64,000 nucleotides of DNA from Bryobacteraceae bacterium (GCA_026002855.1 BPGD01000001.1:1930001-1994000), one strand, 5' to 3'; numbered from the stretch's first letter, positions 8,868 to 17,363 are shown. A program made the numbers and translations. The notes: generated by a model from the letters alone, not told the origin.

Positions 8868-10679
8868 ATGCCGGGGCCGTCGCGACGCCAGATCCTGTTT
8901 TCCCTGTTTGCGGCGGCACAGTCTGAGCCGCTGCGGCGGCGGGTGTTCGTGGAAATGCCTGCGCGCGCGCCGGTGGAGCTGGCGGCCGGGCGGGCGCACG
9001 AAGTGGGGCCGCTTGTCGTGGATCTGCGCCATGCGCCGGTGGCGGACGTGCATGCACGGGAGCCGGCGGCGTTCAATCTCGAATGGCGCTACGAGGTTCC
9101 GGCAGGGGCGACGTTCTATTCCTGGCGCGGGAAGGAGACGGCGCGGGTCGAACTGACGCAGGACACGGGCGAAGACGACCGGCGCAGGCTTCCGGCGCAA
9201 CTGTTCCCGTTTGCGGCGGCGCTGTCCGGAGGCGCGCTGCACGGCGCCGTGGGCGAGTGTCCGGGGCTGTGGGAGAACCGTTCGCAGCAGGTGCTGGACC
9301 CGGAGGGCGGATGGTTTGCGCTGCGGACGGGGGACGGATCGCCAAGCCGTGTTGTGAAGAAGATCTGGGGCGATCCGACAGATTTTTATTCGGGCGAAGT
9401 GGACGGATGGCAGCATCTGGCGCGGGGCGAGACGCGGCGGTACGAAGTCTTCGAATTCAGCGAGCCGGCGCGGACGCTGTATGGCGTGCGGCTGGCGGCG
9501 CACCGCGCACTGGCGCGGGCGAAGGGCTGGGACCGCGGGCCGGTGGAGGCGATTCTGCGCAACACCGCGTACCTGCACCTGAGAAGGAATCTGCTGCGTC
9601 CGGAGAGCCGCTACATTTTCACGAGCGGCGTCACTTACGGATGGAAACAGTGGGCCTCCGATGCGGCGATGACGGCGCTGGGGCTGGGCGATGCGGAGAT
9701 GCTCGCCGAGGCGATGCGCGGGCTGTTTTTTGACCGGCTGAATTACGAGGACAACGCGCAGTGGTACCTGATCGCGACGGCGGTGGCGGCGCGCGCCGGC
9801 TACCGGCCGAATTTCGCGCTGTGCCGGCGGGCGTATGAGTTCCTGCGCGGCCACGAAGAGCGCGGCGCGTATCAGCCGCCGCGGCTGAATGTTCCGAACG
9901 CGGGGCTGGGGTGGCGCACGTACATGGATCTGTTTTATTACGAGGACGGCGACGTGCCGTCATCGAACCAGGGATTTCATTGCGGGGCGCATCTGGCGGC
10001 GCGGGAGTTGGGCCTGGGGGCTTCGGAAGAGGATTTTCGCGCCGCGTGCCGCGCCTACGTGGACATCTTCTACGCCGACGGCGGGTACTTCCCGACGAGC
10101 CTGCGGCGCAAAGACGTATTTGGGGGCGATGCGCTCTACGGCGCGGCAGTGACGTTTGCGGCGTTCGGGCGGAAATGTCTGCCGGACGAACTGGTGCTGC
10201 GGCATTGCCGGCACGCGATGAGGATCCGGACGCCGTTCGGGCTGCGGGTGGTGTGCAAGGCCAACGGGGATCTGCTGGAAAAAGACCAGTACGGGCCGGA
10301 CAATCCGCACGGGCTGGAGCCGGAGAAGGCGGGCGCGTATGTGCAGGGCGGGTCGTGGTTCTTCTGCGACGCCGGGACGTGGCTGGCCGGGCTGGTGCAT
10401 GGGCTGCCGGCGCGCCAGGTGGATCAGTTGCTGGTGGAACGGATCCGGGCCGAGCTCGACGAGATGCCGGCGTTCAGCGAGTCGATCCACACCCGCACGG
10501 GGGCGCACCATGGGAACGTGTTGTATGGGGCGAACGGGTTGTATGTCTGGATGCGGCGGGAGATCCGGGCCCGGCTGGGCATGCGCGGGCCGGACCCGGT
10601 GGAGGCGGAGGTGGGGCGGTGGCTTGGATCGAAGGCGGCGGCGGGGACGGGCCAGGAGGCCGGCCGAGTTCGCGGATAA
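8868..10679 (+). CDS. Secreted six-hairpin glycosidase-like protein
   Basis: The product has 603 residues and an N-terminal leader (MPGPSRRQILFSLFAAAQ) with a twin-arginine-like RRQI. The N-terminal third is beta-rich. From about residue 215 there is a helical barrel-like part with aromatic motifs SGVTYGWKQWASDAAM, NYEDNAQWYLIATAV, YMDLFYYEDGDVPSSNQGF and AYVQGGSWFFCDAGTWLAG. These resemble the (alpha/alpha)6 barrels of glucoamylase- and rhamnosidase-like hydrolases, with acidic residues in helix-capping loops. The exact family is not recognised. The gene starts 9 bases after the Hyi-like gene, so the two are probably one operon for a carbohydrate. The C-terminal 30 residues are low-complexity. 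Confidence 0.7.
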   Translation: MPGPSRRQILFSLFAAAQSEPLRRRVFVEMPARAPVELAAGRAHEVGPLVVDLRHAPVADVHAREPAAFNLEWRYEVPAGATFYSWRGKETARVELTQDTGEDDRRRLPAQLFPFAAALSGGALHGAVGECPGLWENRSQQVLDPEGGWFALRTGDGSPSRVVKKIWGDPTDFYSGEVDGWQHLARGETRRYEVFEFSEPARTLYGVRLAAHRALARAKGWDRGPVEAILRNTAYLHLRRNLLRPESRYIFTSGVTYGWKQWASDAAMTALGLGDAEMLAEAMRGLFFDRLNYEDNAQWYLIATAVAARAGYRPNFALCRRAYEFLRGHEERGAYQPPRLNVPNAGLGWRTYMDLFYYEDGDVPSSNQGFHCGAHLAARELGLGASEEDFRAACRAYVDIFYADGGYFPTSLRRKDVFGGDALYGAAVTFAAFGRKCLPDELVLRHCRHAMRIRTPFGLRVVCKANGDLLEKDQYGPDNPHGLEPEKAGAYVQGGSWFFCDAGTWLAGLVHGLPARQVDQLLVERIRAELDEMPAFSESIHTRTGAHHGNVLYGANGLYVWMRREIRARLGMRGPDPVEAEVGRWLGSKAAAGTGQEAGRVRG

Positions 10680-10956
10680 GCTGCTGGAGCGGTGTAGAAG
10701 GCGCTTCTGAGTGTCGAGTCAGGCGGCGCGAAGCGCTGCGAGAACGGAGCCCGCATGACTGTGCGGGAATCGGCGGGGATGAAAATCGCCGCTGCCGGCG
10801 GCGCCTGTGGGAGCGAACCGACAGACGGTTGAGCAGACCATCGGGTCTGGAACATCGCAGGATGTTCTGGTGTGGCCGCGAACGCGCCAGCTCGCCACCA
10901 GACGTGCGATTGGGCCAGGGGAAGGGCGCCGGGCCACGCCGTCGGTTTCGTAACCC
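10680..10956. other. Intergenic stretch, no gene seen
   Basis: 277 bases between convergent stops at 10679 and 10957. Frames run through it but have no start site or family signature. Bases 10731-10747 (AAGCGCTGCGAGAACGG) match 36168-36184 in another intergenic gap at 15 of 17 positions, so the stretch may carry part of a dispersed intergenic element. No terminator with a T-run was seen. Confidence 0.5.
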
Positions 10957-11967
10957 TCACCATCCGGCGCCGCGGGTCTTCGTTCTCACGCGGCAAAGGT
11001 ACATGTCCGCGGTGATGTAGAGCGTGGATCCATCGTCGCCCCAGGCGACATTGGCGGTGGCTTCGCCGGTGTCGATGCGTCCAAGCCGCCTGCCGTCCGG
11101 AGCGTAGATGTGGACGCCGCCCGGCCCGGTGGCCCAGAGGTTGCCGCGGGTGTCGACCTTCAGCCCATCGGGCAGGCCAGGCAGGTCACTACTGACCATG
11201 GAGGTCACATCGGCGAAGACGCGGCCAGGACCGAGAGTGCCGTCTTCCTTCACCGGGTACGCCATCCAGATGGCGCGTCTGGGGTCGCTGTTGGCCACGT
11301 ACAGAGTCTTCTCGTCGGGCGAGAAAGCGATGCCGTTGGGCCGGCTCAACTCGGCGGTGAGAAGCGTGAGCCTCCAGTTCGACCAGCGGTAGACGCCGCA
11401 GAAGTCGAGCTCGCGGCGCGGGTCGTCCCAGCCTTTGGGCAGTCCGTAGGGGGGATCGGTGAAGTAGAGGTCGCCATTGGATTTCAGCGCTCCGTCGTTC
11501 GGGCTGTTCAGGCGCTTGCCCTCGTAGCGGTCGGCGAGTGTGATCTTGCCTCCGTCGGGATCCATGCGGGCGACGCGCCGGTCGCCGTGCTCCATCAGGA
11601 TCAGGCGCCCCTGCGGGTCGATCAGCAGGCCGTTGCTGCCGGGCTCGCGGCCATAGTCGGCCGCACCGGTGTAGCCCGAGGGCCGGAGGAAGAGCTCCAC
11701 GCCCCGTTGCCGCGTCCAGCGGTAGATCGAGTTCTTCGGAATGTCGGAGAACAGCAGATGGCCCGCCTTGCGATCCCACACCGGGCCTTCGGCCCAGTCG
11801 AAGCCGGTGGCGAGCACCTCGATTCTTGCGTCCGGTGCGAGCAGCTCGTCCAGACGGGGATCTTCGCGGATGATTTTGCCGAGCACGGGATAGGAGCGGG
11901 GCGGCTGGGCGAGCGCCGCCAGCGCCAACCATGCCAGACCCATTGCGGGCGCAGCGATCCGTTTCAT
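10957..11967 (-). CDS. SMP-30/gluconolactonase family protein, secreted
   Basis: Six-bladed beta-propeller that hydrolyses sugar lactones (gluconolactonase/regucalcin type); probably periplasmic. The product has 336 residues with signal peptide MKRIAAPAMGLAWLALAALA. Propeller motifs are FDWAEGPVWDRKAGHLLFSD, GSNGLLIDPQGRLI, LNSPNDGALKSNGDLYFTDP (metal-ligand Asn/Asp) and SRPNGIAFSPDEKTLYVANS. The start at 11967 gives a clean signal peptide. An ATG at 11979 (MDDAMKR) is also possible, and the further upstream frame is unlike a protein. It is convergent with the glycosidase-like gene, and sugar-acid metabolism is a common theme. Confidence 0.9.
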   Translation of the reverse strand: MKRIAAPAMGLAWLALAALAQPPRSYPVLGKIIREDPRLDELLAPDARIEVLATGFDWAEGPVWDRKAGHLLFSDIPKNSIYRWTRQRGVELFLRPSGYTGAADYGREPGSNGLLIDPQGRLILMEHGDRRVARMDPDGGKITLADRYEGKRLNSPNDGALKSNGDLYFTDPPYGLPKGWDDPRRELDFCGVYRWSNWRLTLLTAELSRPNGIAFSPDEKTLYVANSDPRRAIWMAYPVKEDGTLGPGRVFADVTSMVSSDLPGLPDGLKVDTRGNLWATGPGGVHIYAPDGRRLGRIDTGEATANVAWGDDGSTLYITADMYLCRVRTKTRGAGW

Positions 11968-12097
11968 GGCGTCGTCCATTCTACCGCCGATCCGTTGCTC
12001 CGCAACCCCGGGCCGGCGCTGGACCGGAGCGAGGCTGCCTGCGGGCGGCTGGGGGAAGAGGGGAGGAGGATTTTTCACGATCTCGTGCGATTTTGCT

Positions 12098-12125
12098 TTG
12101 CATCGGGCGGCGGGTCTGCTATGCT
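12098..12125 (+). promoter_or_regulatory. Candidate sigma-70 promoter of the RRM gene
   Basis: TTGCAT (12098-12103), a 16-base spacer, then TATGCT (12120-12125), in the AT-richest part of the gap between the lactonase and RRM genes. Transcription would begin near 12132 and give a leader of about 110 bases, as is common for genes of RRM cold-shock-like proteins. Seen by eye only. Confidence 0.45.
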
Positions 12126-12242
12126 GGAGGCGTATTTTGATCGCCCGCGTCAGTTAGGATCGAGTCTGGCCTCCGTGGTTTCCTCCCCTGTCCGAACTCC
12201 CCTTAGCTAGCGCCCGGTGTCGAAATACAAGGAGTGTCACAA

Positions 12243-12569
12243 GTGAAGAACATTTTCGTTGGAAACCTGAGTTTCAACTCGAGCGAGGAAGCCGTTCGGG
12301 GGTTGTTTGAGAATTACGGGACCGTGGACCGGGTGAGCATCATCACCGACCGCGACACGGGCCGCAGCCGCGGGTTCGCCTTTGTCGAAATGGCCAATGA
12401 CGACGAGGCCGAGCGTGCCATCAATGCGTTGAACGGCACCGACTTCGGCGGCCGCAAGATCAACGTGAACGAGGCCCGGCCGCGCGAGGAGCGCGGTTTC
12501 GGCGGCGGGCGCGGCGACCGCGGCGGCTACGGCGGTGGCGGCGGACGCCGGCGCGAACCGCGCTGGTAA
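12243..12569 (+). CDS. RNA-binding protein, RRM domain with glycine-rich tail
   Basis: Single-stranded-RNA-binding protein of the bacterial RRM (Rbp) kind, which often acts as an RNA chaperone or in cold response. The product has 108 residues. RNP2 is IFVGNL (4-9), RNP1 is RGFAFVEM (43-50), followed by a Gly/Arg-rich tail (GFGGGRGDRGG...) ending RREPRW. The start is decided by the ribosome-binding site AAGGAG at 12229-12234, eight bases before the GTG at 12243. An earlier GTG at 12234 overlaps that site and cannot be used with it. A GC-rich hairpin follows the stop. Confidence 0.95.
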   Translation: MKNIFVGNLSFNSSEEAVRGLFENYGTVDRVSIITDRDTGRSRGFAFVEMANDDEAERAINALNGTDFGGRKINVNEARPREERGFGGGRGDRGGYGGGGGRRREPRW

Positions 12570-12591
12570 GCCTTCCTTCGGAATCGCAGTG

Positions 12592-12617
12592 CCGGGGCCG
12601 CCCTTGGGCGGCTCCGG
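12592..12617 (+). terminator. Hairpin after the RRM gene
   Basis: Eleven-base-pair stem with one G-U pair (arms 12592-12602 and 12607-12617) and loop CTTG, 22 bases after the RRM stop. There is no T-run after it, so it may be a weak or Rho-assisted terminator or a 3'-end protecting structure. Confidence 0.45.
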
Positions 12618-12783
12618 TACGCACGCCCTTGGCTGTTCGTGTGCTCGCGGAATGCGAGCCTGCCCCTGCCGTTTCTCCTCCCTCCGCCCCCGCCAGGTCT
12701 GACCGCATATTTTTCACCCGCACGCCGCCCACGCGCATGATGTGCATCGGAAGGGTTCGCACTGCGCGTCCCGCGCAGGCTGG

Positions 12784-12859
12784 TGGTGGGCCCTGCAGGA
12801 CTCGAACCTGCAACCAACGGATTATGAGTCCGCTGCACTAACCATTGTGCTAAGGGCCC
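12784..12859 (-). tRNA. ileX: tRNA-Ile (anticodon CAU)
   Basis: 76 bases including an encoded CCA. The acceptor stem is GGGCCCT/AGGGCCC, the T arm is GTTCGAGTC and the anticodon loop is CTCATAA. CAU could mean Met, but the body closely follows the known tRNA-Ile2 pattern (CCTTAGC...TGGTTAG...ACTCATAATC), so its wobble C is expected to be modified to lysidine by TilS to read AUA. Upstream on the minus strand are a TATAGT -10-like element (12896-12891) and a small GC hairpin. Confidence 0.93.
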
Positions 12860-12940
12860 GGACGGGCGGCTCCAGACCGCCCCATCCGTTACTATACCGC
12901 CGCCGGAACGGCCCCGGCGCCTGCGGCTTACAATGAAGAC

Positions 12941-13717
12941 ATGGACACGCCGTTCACCGTCGCCGGCCGCACCTTCCGCTCCCGTCTGATGATCGGGACG
13001 GGCAAGTACCGCAGCTTCGACGAGATGGTCCGCTGCCATGAAGCCAGCGGGGCGGAGGTGGTCACCGTGGCCGTGCGGCGGGTGAACCTGACGGACCGGT
13101 CGAAGGGGTCCATGCTCGACTACATCGACCGGACGAAGTACTTTATCCTGCCGAACACGGCCGGCTGCTACACCGTGGACGATGCCGTGCGCACGGCCCT
13201 GCTGGCGCGCGAAGTGGGCCTGTCGAACTGGATCAAGCTGGAGGTCATCGGCGACGAAAAGACGCTGTTTCCCGACGTCTTCGGGCTGGTGGAGGCGACG
13301 AAGGTCCTCGTCAAAGAGGGCTTCGTCGTGCTGCCGTACACCAACGACGACCTGATCACCGCGCGCCGCCTCATCGACGCCGGCGCCGCCGCGGTGATGC
13401 CGCTGGCTGCCCCGATCGGCAGCGGCCTGGGCATCCAGAACTACACCACCCTTCGCATCCTGCGCGAGCAGATCACCGAAGTGCCGCTGATTGTCGACGC
13501 CGGCGTGGGCACGGCTTCCGACGCCTGCATCGCCATGGAGATGGGCTTTGACGGCGTGCTGCTGAACACCGCCGTCGCCGCCGCGCGCGACAGCGTGGCC
13601 ATGGCGGCGGCCATGAAGCACGCGGTGGAGGCCGGCCGGCTCGCCTACCTGGCCGGAAGGATGGAGCGGCGCCTGTATGCGAGCGCGAGCTCGCCGCTTG
13701 CCGGCGTGATCCGCTGA
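12941..13717 (+). CDS. thiG: Thiazole synthase ThiG
   Basis: Forms the thiazole phosphate moiety of thiamine from deoxyxylulose-5-phosphate, dehydroglycine and ThiS-thiocarboxylate; cytoplasmic TIM barrel. The product has 258 residues, a normal length. The Schiff-base lysine is in [17 protein letters not shown] (K99). Phosphate-binding loops are [15 protein letters not shown] and [27 protein letters not shown]. It stands alone: no thiS, thiE, thiH/thiO or thiF is nearby, so its partners must lie elsewhere. The stop is 4 bases from the convergent barrel gene. Confidence 0.96.
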   Translation: MDTPFTVAGRTFRSRLMIGTGKYRSFDEMVRCHEASGAEVVTVAVRRVNLTDRSKGSMLDYIDRTKYFILPNTAGCYTVDDAVRTALLAREVGLSNWIKLEVIGDEKTLFPDVFGLVEATKVLVKEGFVVLPYTNDDLITARRLIDAGAAAVMPLAAPIGSGLGIQNYTTLRILREQITEVPLIVDAGVGTASDACIAMEMGFDGVLLNTAVAAARDSVAMAAAMKHAVEAGRLAYLAGRMERRLYASASSPLAGVIR

Positions 13718-13721
13718 AACG

Positions 13722-14279
13722 TCAGAAGGTCAGACCGAACAACAAGTCCGCCTGGTTCTGTTTCGTGGCAAACCCGTCGGCGGGGCGGTTCAGATCCACG
13801 GACCGGCCCTCTCCGTAGCGGCTCCACCGCAGCCCCATCGAAAAGCGCACCGGCCCGGCGCCGAAGCGCACCCCGCCGCCCAGCGCGAACCCCTTCGTGG
13901 CGTTGCCCTCCAGCCGCGGCAGATTGCCGAGCGTACGGAAGGTGGGCCCGGCCTCCAGATAGTACCGGGCCCCTTCGCCCGGCAGATAGTACTTGAGCAG
14001 GATCGGCACGGTCCAGGAGTTCGCCGTCGACTCGCGCGGGTCCTCGTAGGCGAGCCGGCGGTAGAGGATGTCCATCCCGGCGGCAAACCCGAACGGAAGG
14101 CTCAGCTCCGCGGTCGGCCCGAGCGTCCAGTGCCGGGAGGCGGCGCGCAGGCTGCCGCGGGAGTCGATCACATCCTGCATGGCAAAGCCGCCCCGCAGCC
14201 CGAAATGGAGCGGCTGCGCGGCCGCGGACAACGGGAGGGCCGCGAGAGAAACCAGAATCACCACGAATTGTTTTTTCAT
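13722..14279 (-). CDS. Outer-membrane beta-barrel-like protein
   Basis: The product has 185 residues with a clear signal peptide, MKKQFVVILVSLAALPLSAAAQ. The mature part alternates aromatic and small residues in strand-like stretches (FGLRGGFAMQDV, AAGMDILYRRLAYE, PILLKYYLPGEGARYYLEAG, FALGGGVRFGAGPVRFSMGLRWSRYG) and ends in a hydrophobic ADLLFGLTF. This fits an eight-stranded OmpA-like or OmpW-like barrel with a C-terminal Phe. The start lies 4 bases after the stop of the oxidoreductase gene, so the two are likely coupled. Role unknown. Confidence 0.8.
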   Translation of the reverse strand: MKKQFVVILVSLAALPLSAAAQPLHFGLRGGFAMQDVIDSRGSLRAASRHWTLGPTAELSLPFGFAAGMDILYRRLAYEDPRESTANSWTVPILLKYYLPGEGARYYLEAGPTFRTLGNLPRLEGNATKGFALGGGVRFGAGPVRFSMGLRWSRYGEGRSVDLNRPADGFATKQNQADLLFGLTF

Positions 14280-14283
14280 GCTT

Positions 14284-15456
14284 TCAGGATACGGTGACCA
14301 GGTCGTCGGCCAGGCGCACGGCCCGTCCCAGGTCCATCGCGATGTTGGCCAGATGCGGGCCGGCCACCGCCCGCTGGCCGATTTCCACGGTGCAGTTCGG
14401 CTGCTTCCGGGTGCGGATGCAGTCGAGGAAGTTCTGGATGTGGGTCTCAATGGGGATCGGCGACTTGTCTTCATACACCGGCGTGCGGTTGTTCTTCCAG
14501 GGCTCCTTCCACACGGTGACGCCCGAGTCGTTCAGCAGCATTGTGCCTTCGTCGCCCATGAAGAGGATGGACCAGCTATCGTCGAAATCATTGCAGTAGT
14601 TCAGCTCCCAGCAGGCGAGGAAGCGCCCGTAGTCGAAGGTGGCGCTGAAGACCTCGGGATGTTCGGCGCCCTCGTTCTTGGCCACGAAGCCCATGGCCAC
14701 GGCCGAGCGCGGCGGCGGGCTGTTGGTGAACCACTGCACGACGTCCATCAGATGAGTGCCCTGGTCGGTCATGTTGCCGCCGGCATAGTCGCGGAACCAG
14801 CGCCAGTGACGGAGACGGCGCGGCTCCATGGGGCGTTTCGGCGCCGAACCGAGGAAGCGCTCCCAGTCCACCTTGCCGGGGAAGGGGTCGTTGTTCAGCG
14901 GCCGGGCCGTGTTCCAGTGCCACTTGGCTTTGACCATTGTGATCCGGCCGAGAATGCCGCCGTCGACCATCTCCTTGGCCTTGATCAGGCCCGGGGCGCT
15001 GCGCCGCTGCATGCCCACCTGGACGATCCGGCCGCTGCGGCGCACGGCCTCCACCATGACAGCGCTCTCGTGCAGCGTTTTCGACAGCGGCTTTTCGGCA
15101 TAGACGTCCTTGCCGGCGTTCAGCGAGTCGATCAGATGGGCGCAGTGCCAGTGGTCGGGCCCGGAAGAGATGGTGAAATCGATCCCCTTGTGCGCCAGCA
15201 GTTCCTCGTGATGGTAGTAGGTCTTCGCGTTCGGGAAGTCCTTCAGCGCCTCCTGGAGGCAATCCTCGCGCACATCGCAGACGGCGGCGCACTCGGCGCC
15301 GAGCCTGGCGAAGTATCGCGCCAGATAGCGGCCCCGGCCCCCGGCGCCGATCACTCCGAAGACGGGCCGGTCATTGGCAGCGGTGGAGGCGGGAGAGCCC
15401 TGCAGGATGGCGGGAGCGGCGGCCATCGACAGGAAGCGGCGGCGGTTGGTTTGCAT
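14284..15456 (-). CDS. Gfo/Idh/MocA family oxidoreductase, Tat-type leader
   Basis: NAD(P)-dependent sugar or inositol dehydrogenase-like enzyme. The product has 390 residues. It starts MQTNRRRFLSMAAAPAIL, a twin-arginine signal (NRRRFL), so it is probably exported folded with its cofactor. The Rossmann motif is GVIGAGGRGRY (34-44), followed by EKPLSK, the family's catalytic-lysine segment, and a C-terminal beta-sheet domain with GNMTDQGTHLMDVVQWF. AAGGAA lies 7 bases before the ATG. Many such exported members occur in Acidobacteriota and Planctomycetes. The substrate cannot be read from sequence. Confidence 0.93.
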   Translation of the reverse strand: MQTNRRRFLSMAAAPAILQGSPASTAANDRPVFGVIGAGGRGRYLARYFARLGAECAAVCDVREDCLQEALKDFPNAKTYYHHEELLAHKGIDFTISSGPDHWHCAHLIDSLNAGKDVYAEKPLSKTLHESAVMVEAVRRSGRIVQVGMQRRSAPGLIKAKEMVDGGILGRITMVKAKWHWNTARPLNNDPFPGKVDWERFLGSAPKRPMEPRRLRHWRWFRDYAGGNMTDQGTHLMDVVQWFTNSPPPRSAVAMGFVAKNEGAEHPEVFSATFDYGRFLACWELNYCNDFDDSWSILFMGDEGTMLLNDSGVTVWKEPWKNNRTPVYEDKSPIPIETHIQNFLDCIRTRKQPNCTVEIGQRAVAGPHLANIAMDLGRAVRLADDLVTVS

Positions 15457-15504
15457 GGCTCGGTTCCTTTCACGTTTACTCTAACGCAACCTCACGCCCG
15501 CGCG

Positions 15505-15532
15505 TCTGTTCAGCGTGGCCGTTTGGTATAAT
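15505..15532 (+). promoter_or_regulatory. Promoter of tRNA-Gln
   Basis: A perfect TATAAT (15527-15532) lies 14 bases before the tRNA. The matching -35 is weak (TCTGTT, 15505-15510, spacer 16). Its position fits initiation near 15539. Confidence 0.6.
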
Positions 15533-15546
15533 GACAGTGGCCTCGC

Positions 15547-15620
15547 TGGGAGGTCGTCTAATGGTAAGACGGCAGACTCTGGATCTGCTTATCGGGGTTC
15601 GAGTCCCTGCCTCCCAGCCA
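15547..15620 (+). tRNA. glnT: tRNA-Gln (anticodon CUG)
   Basis: 74 bases with an encoded CCA. The acceptor is TGGGAGG/CCTCCCA with a U at position 1, as usual for tRNA-Gln. The D arm is GTCTAATGGTAAGAC, the anticodon loop is CTCTGGA (CTG) and the T arm is GTTCGAGTC. A frame from 15515 reads through the tRNA into the next gene and is not used. Confidence 0.95.
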
Positions 15621-15646
15621 CTTCCTCCCCGATAGGCTCTCCAAGG

Positions 15647-16468
15647 ATGCGTCTCACAGTCAACGCCCTCGTCTCCGTTTTGCTCGGCCTTTCCGCCGCC
15701 GGTCAGCAGGCGACGAGCACCGGGTTCAACCGCCCGCCGGCCGGAGTGGACGAGGCCCTGCGGGCACGGATCCAGCAATTCTACGGGCTGGAGCAGCAGG
15801 GCAAGTTCCGTCAGGCCGAGGCTCTGGTGTGCGAGGAGAGCCGGGACCGGTATTACGACATGGAAAAGAGGCGCTGGTCGAGCGTCCAGCTTCTGTCCAT
15901 TGTTTACGAAGAGAACTTCACGCGCGCCAGGGCTTCCGTGGCTCTCGGCACCACGATGAACACGCTCTCGGGGCCGATTCCGGTCACTGCGCCGTTGTCG
16001 TCCCTGTGGCGCCAGGAGGGCGGTGAATGGTGCCGGTACATCCCGGATCCCGCCAAGGATGGCGTAGCCACTCCCTTCGGTACCATGCGCTCGGTTCCCG
16101 CCGCGGGGAACTCTCCGGCAGGCAGCCCGGTTCCCGCGCCCATGCGGATGCCGACCTCGGCCGAAGAATTGCGTGCCATGGTTCGGCTGTCCCGAGAATC
16201 CGTGACGCTTCCGCTGTCGGGCGGGGCAGAAGAGGTGGAGATCCACAACGCGATGCCAGGCACGGTCGAGTTGCGCGTGGTGGCTCCAACCGTACAAGGA
16301 CTCGAGGCATCTCTGTCCTCACCTACGATCGAGGCGGGAGGGAAGTCCACGCTGAAGATTTCCTGGTCGCCACCCGAGGGCGCCGCACCGCCGCCCCAGT
16401 GTACGCTCCGCGTCGTGGCTGAACCCATTGGCGCGGAGAAATACGTTCGCATCGAATTCCGCAAGTAG
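15647..16468 (+). CDS. Secreted hypothetical protein (273 aa)
   Basis: No family recognised. The product has a signal peptide MRLTVNALVSVLLGLSAAGQ. An N-terminal helical part (RARIQQFYGLEQQGKFRQAEALVCEESRDRYY, split here as RARIQQFYGLEQ and KFRQAEALVCEE) resembles a tetratricopeptide-like or nuclear-transport-factor-like segment. A Pro-rich linker follows, then a C-terminal beta domain (EVEIHNAMPGTVELRVVA, GGKSTLKISWSPPEG, EKYVRIEFRK) that looks like an immunoglobulin-like or DUF1573-like domain. AAGG sits immediately before the ATG. It begins 26 bases after the tRNA-Gln gene. Confidence 0.75.
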   Translation: MRLTVNALVSVLLGLSAAGQQATSTGFNRPPAGVDEALRARIQQFYGLEQQGKFRQAEALVCEESRDRYYDMEKRRWSSVQLLSIVYEENFTRARASVALGTTMNTLSGPIPVTAPLSSLWRQEGGEWCRYIPDPAKDGVATPFGTMRSVPAAGNSPAGSPVPAPMRMPTSAEELRAMVRLSRESVTLPLSGGAEEVEIHNAMPGTVELRVVAPTVQGLEASLSSPTIEAGGKSTLKISWSPPEGAAPPPQCTLRVVAEPIGAEKYVRIEFRK

Positions 16469-16538
16469 TCTGCCGGGCGATGCCGGCCCATCCCCCTCGT
16501 CGCGGTTGTTTGGCATGCCGCATGCACCAGCTGGGGGC

Positions 16539-17219
16539 ATGACAACGAACCCAGCCTCGCGATCCAGCCCGTTGTCTTCCTGGCTCGAATCGGCCGGCCC
16601 GGCAGCAAACCGGCCGCAATCCCGCACAAGTGACTCGGAAAGCTTCGCTTCTGCCTTCGCGGGCGGTGCCGGTTTCGAAGAGCCCCGGTCAGCGCCGCAG
16701 TCTTCGGGTTTGACGCCATTTGCATCCCGACCGGGCTCCGGTCTCCCCGGTCTCATTCCGGCACAGGCGGAGTTCCAAAGTGGAACCGCAGCTCCCCATT
16801 GCCAACCGCCCACCCAGGGGGCTGAGCAAAGCGCCTCCACTGCCCAGACCACGACCGTATGGGGCCCTGAGGGCTACCCCTTCCAGGACGTCGAAGATTC
16901 TCAGATTGAGCCGGACAACGCCATTCTCCTCTGGCGTCGGCCGGACGAGCTGCCTTCCCTGGCTCGGGAGGCGAAGCTGGCGCTGGCGGAGGCGCTGCGA
17001 AAGGCCGGCCTCAACCCCAGGGAGTTTGCCGTTTCGTATTGGGAAACCCTCGGAGAGAATCCGTGGGGCCGGCAGGTCATCCCGGAGCTGACCGTGGTCC
17101 TACCCAACGGCAGAAAAGTGGACGTGAGCGCCACATGGACGCGGGAGACACCAGAAGCCGCCCTCGAGGATATCCGCAGAGCCATGGCAGCGCCTCCGAT
17201 CTCCGAAGTGGACAGCTGA
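16539..17219 (+). CDS. Hypothetical protein with low-complexity N-terminus (226 aa)
   Basis: Not recognised. The first 120 residues are Ser/Pro/Ala-rich and look disordered. The last 95 residues look folded: NAILLWRRPDELPSLAREAK, LAEALRKAGLNPREFAVSYWE, then the strand and helix ELTVVLPNGRKVDVSATW and ETPEAALEDIRRAM. The start is uncertain; ATGs at 16539 (after GGGGG) and near 16515 are both in frame. It lies 70 bases downstream of the secreted 273-residue gene on the same strand and may be co-transcribed. No signal peptide is visible. Confidence 0.6.
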   Translation: MTTNPASRSSPLSSWLESAGPAANRPQSRTSDSESFASAFAGGAGFEEPRSAPQSSGLTPFASRPGSGLPGLIPAQAEFQSGTAAPHCQPPTQGAEQSASTAQTTTVWGPEGYPFQDVEDSQIEPDNAILLWRRPDELPSLAREAKLALAEALRKAGLNPREFAVSYWETLGENPWGRQVIPELTVVLPNGRKVDVSATWTRETPEAALEDIRRAMAAPPISEVDS

Positions 17220-17363
17220 CCCTTGACCTCAACGCCGGGCTTTGCCGGTGGGACCAGGGAGCCATTTTCGCGCGGCACCGCAGTTTGTGCCTTACCGGCT
17301 GCTACAGGAGACTTCCTTGGAGCCGTCTATGGCTCACGCGGCGGGGAACTGGCAACGAAGGAC

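Noticed and set aside
7989-9854. Minus-strand frame of 621 codons
   Set aside because: It is the shadow of the isomerase-like and glycosidase-like genes; low-complexity His/Arg-rich sequence and no signature.
12234-12242. GTG at 12234 as start of the RRM protein
   Set aside because: It overlaps the AAGGAG ribosome-binding site; the GTG at 12243 has correct spacing.
12784-12859. tRNA-Met reading of the CAU anticodon
   Set aside because: The body follows the tRNA-Ile2 pattern rather than elongator or initiator Met; there is no initiator-type C1-A72 mismatch or GGG/CCC anticodon stem.
15515-15646. Upstream extension of the 273-residue secreted protein through tRNA-Gln
   Set aside because: The extension is translated tRNA; the signal peptide begins at 15647.
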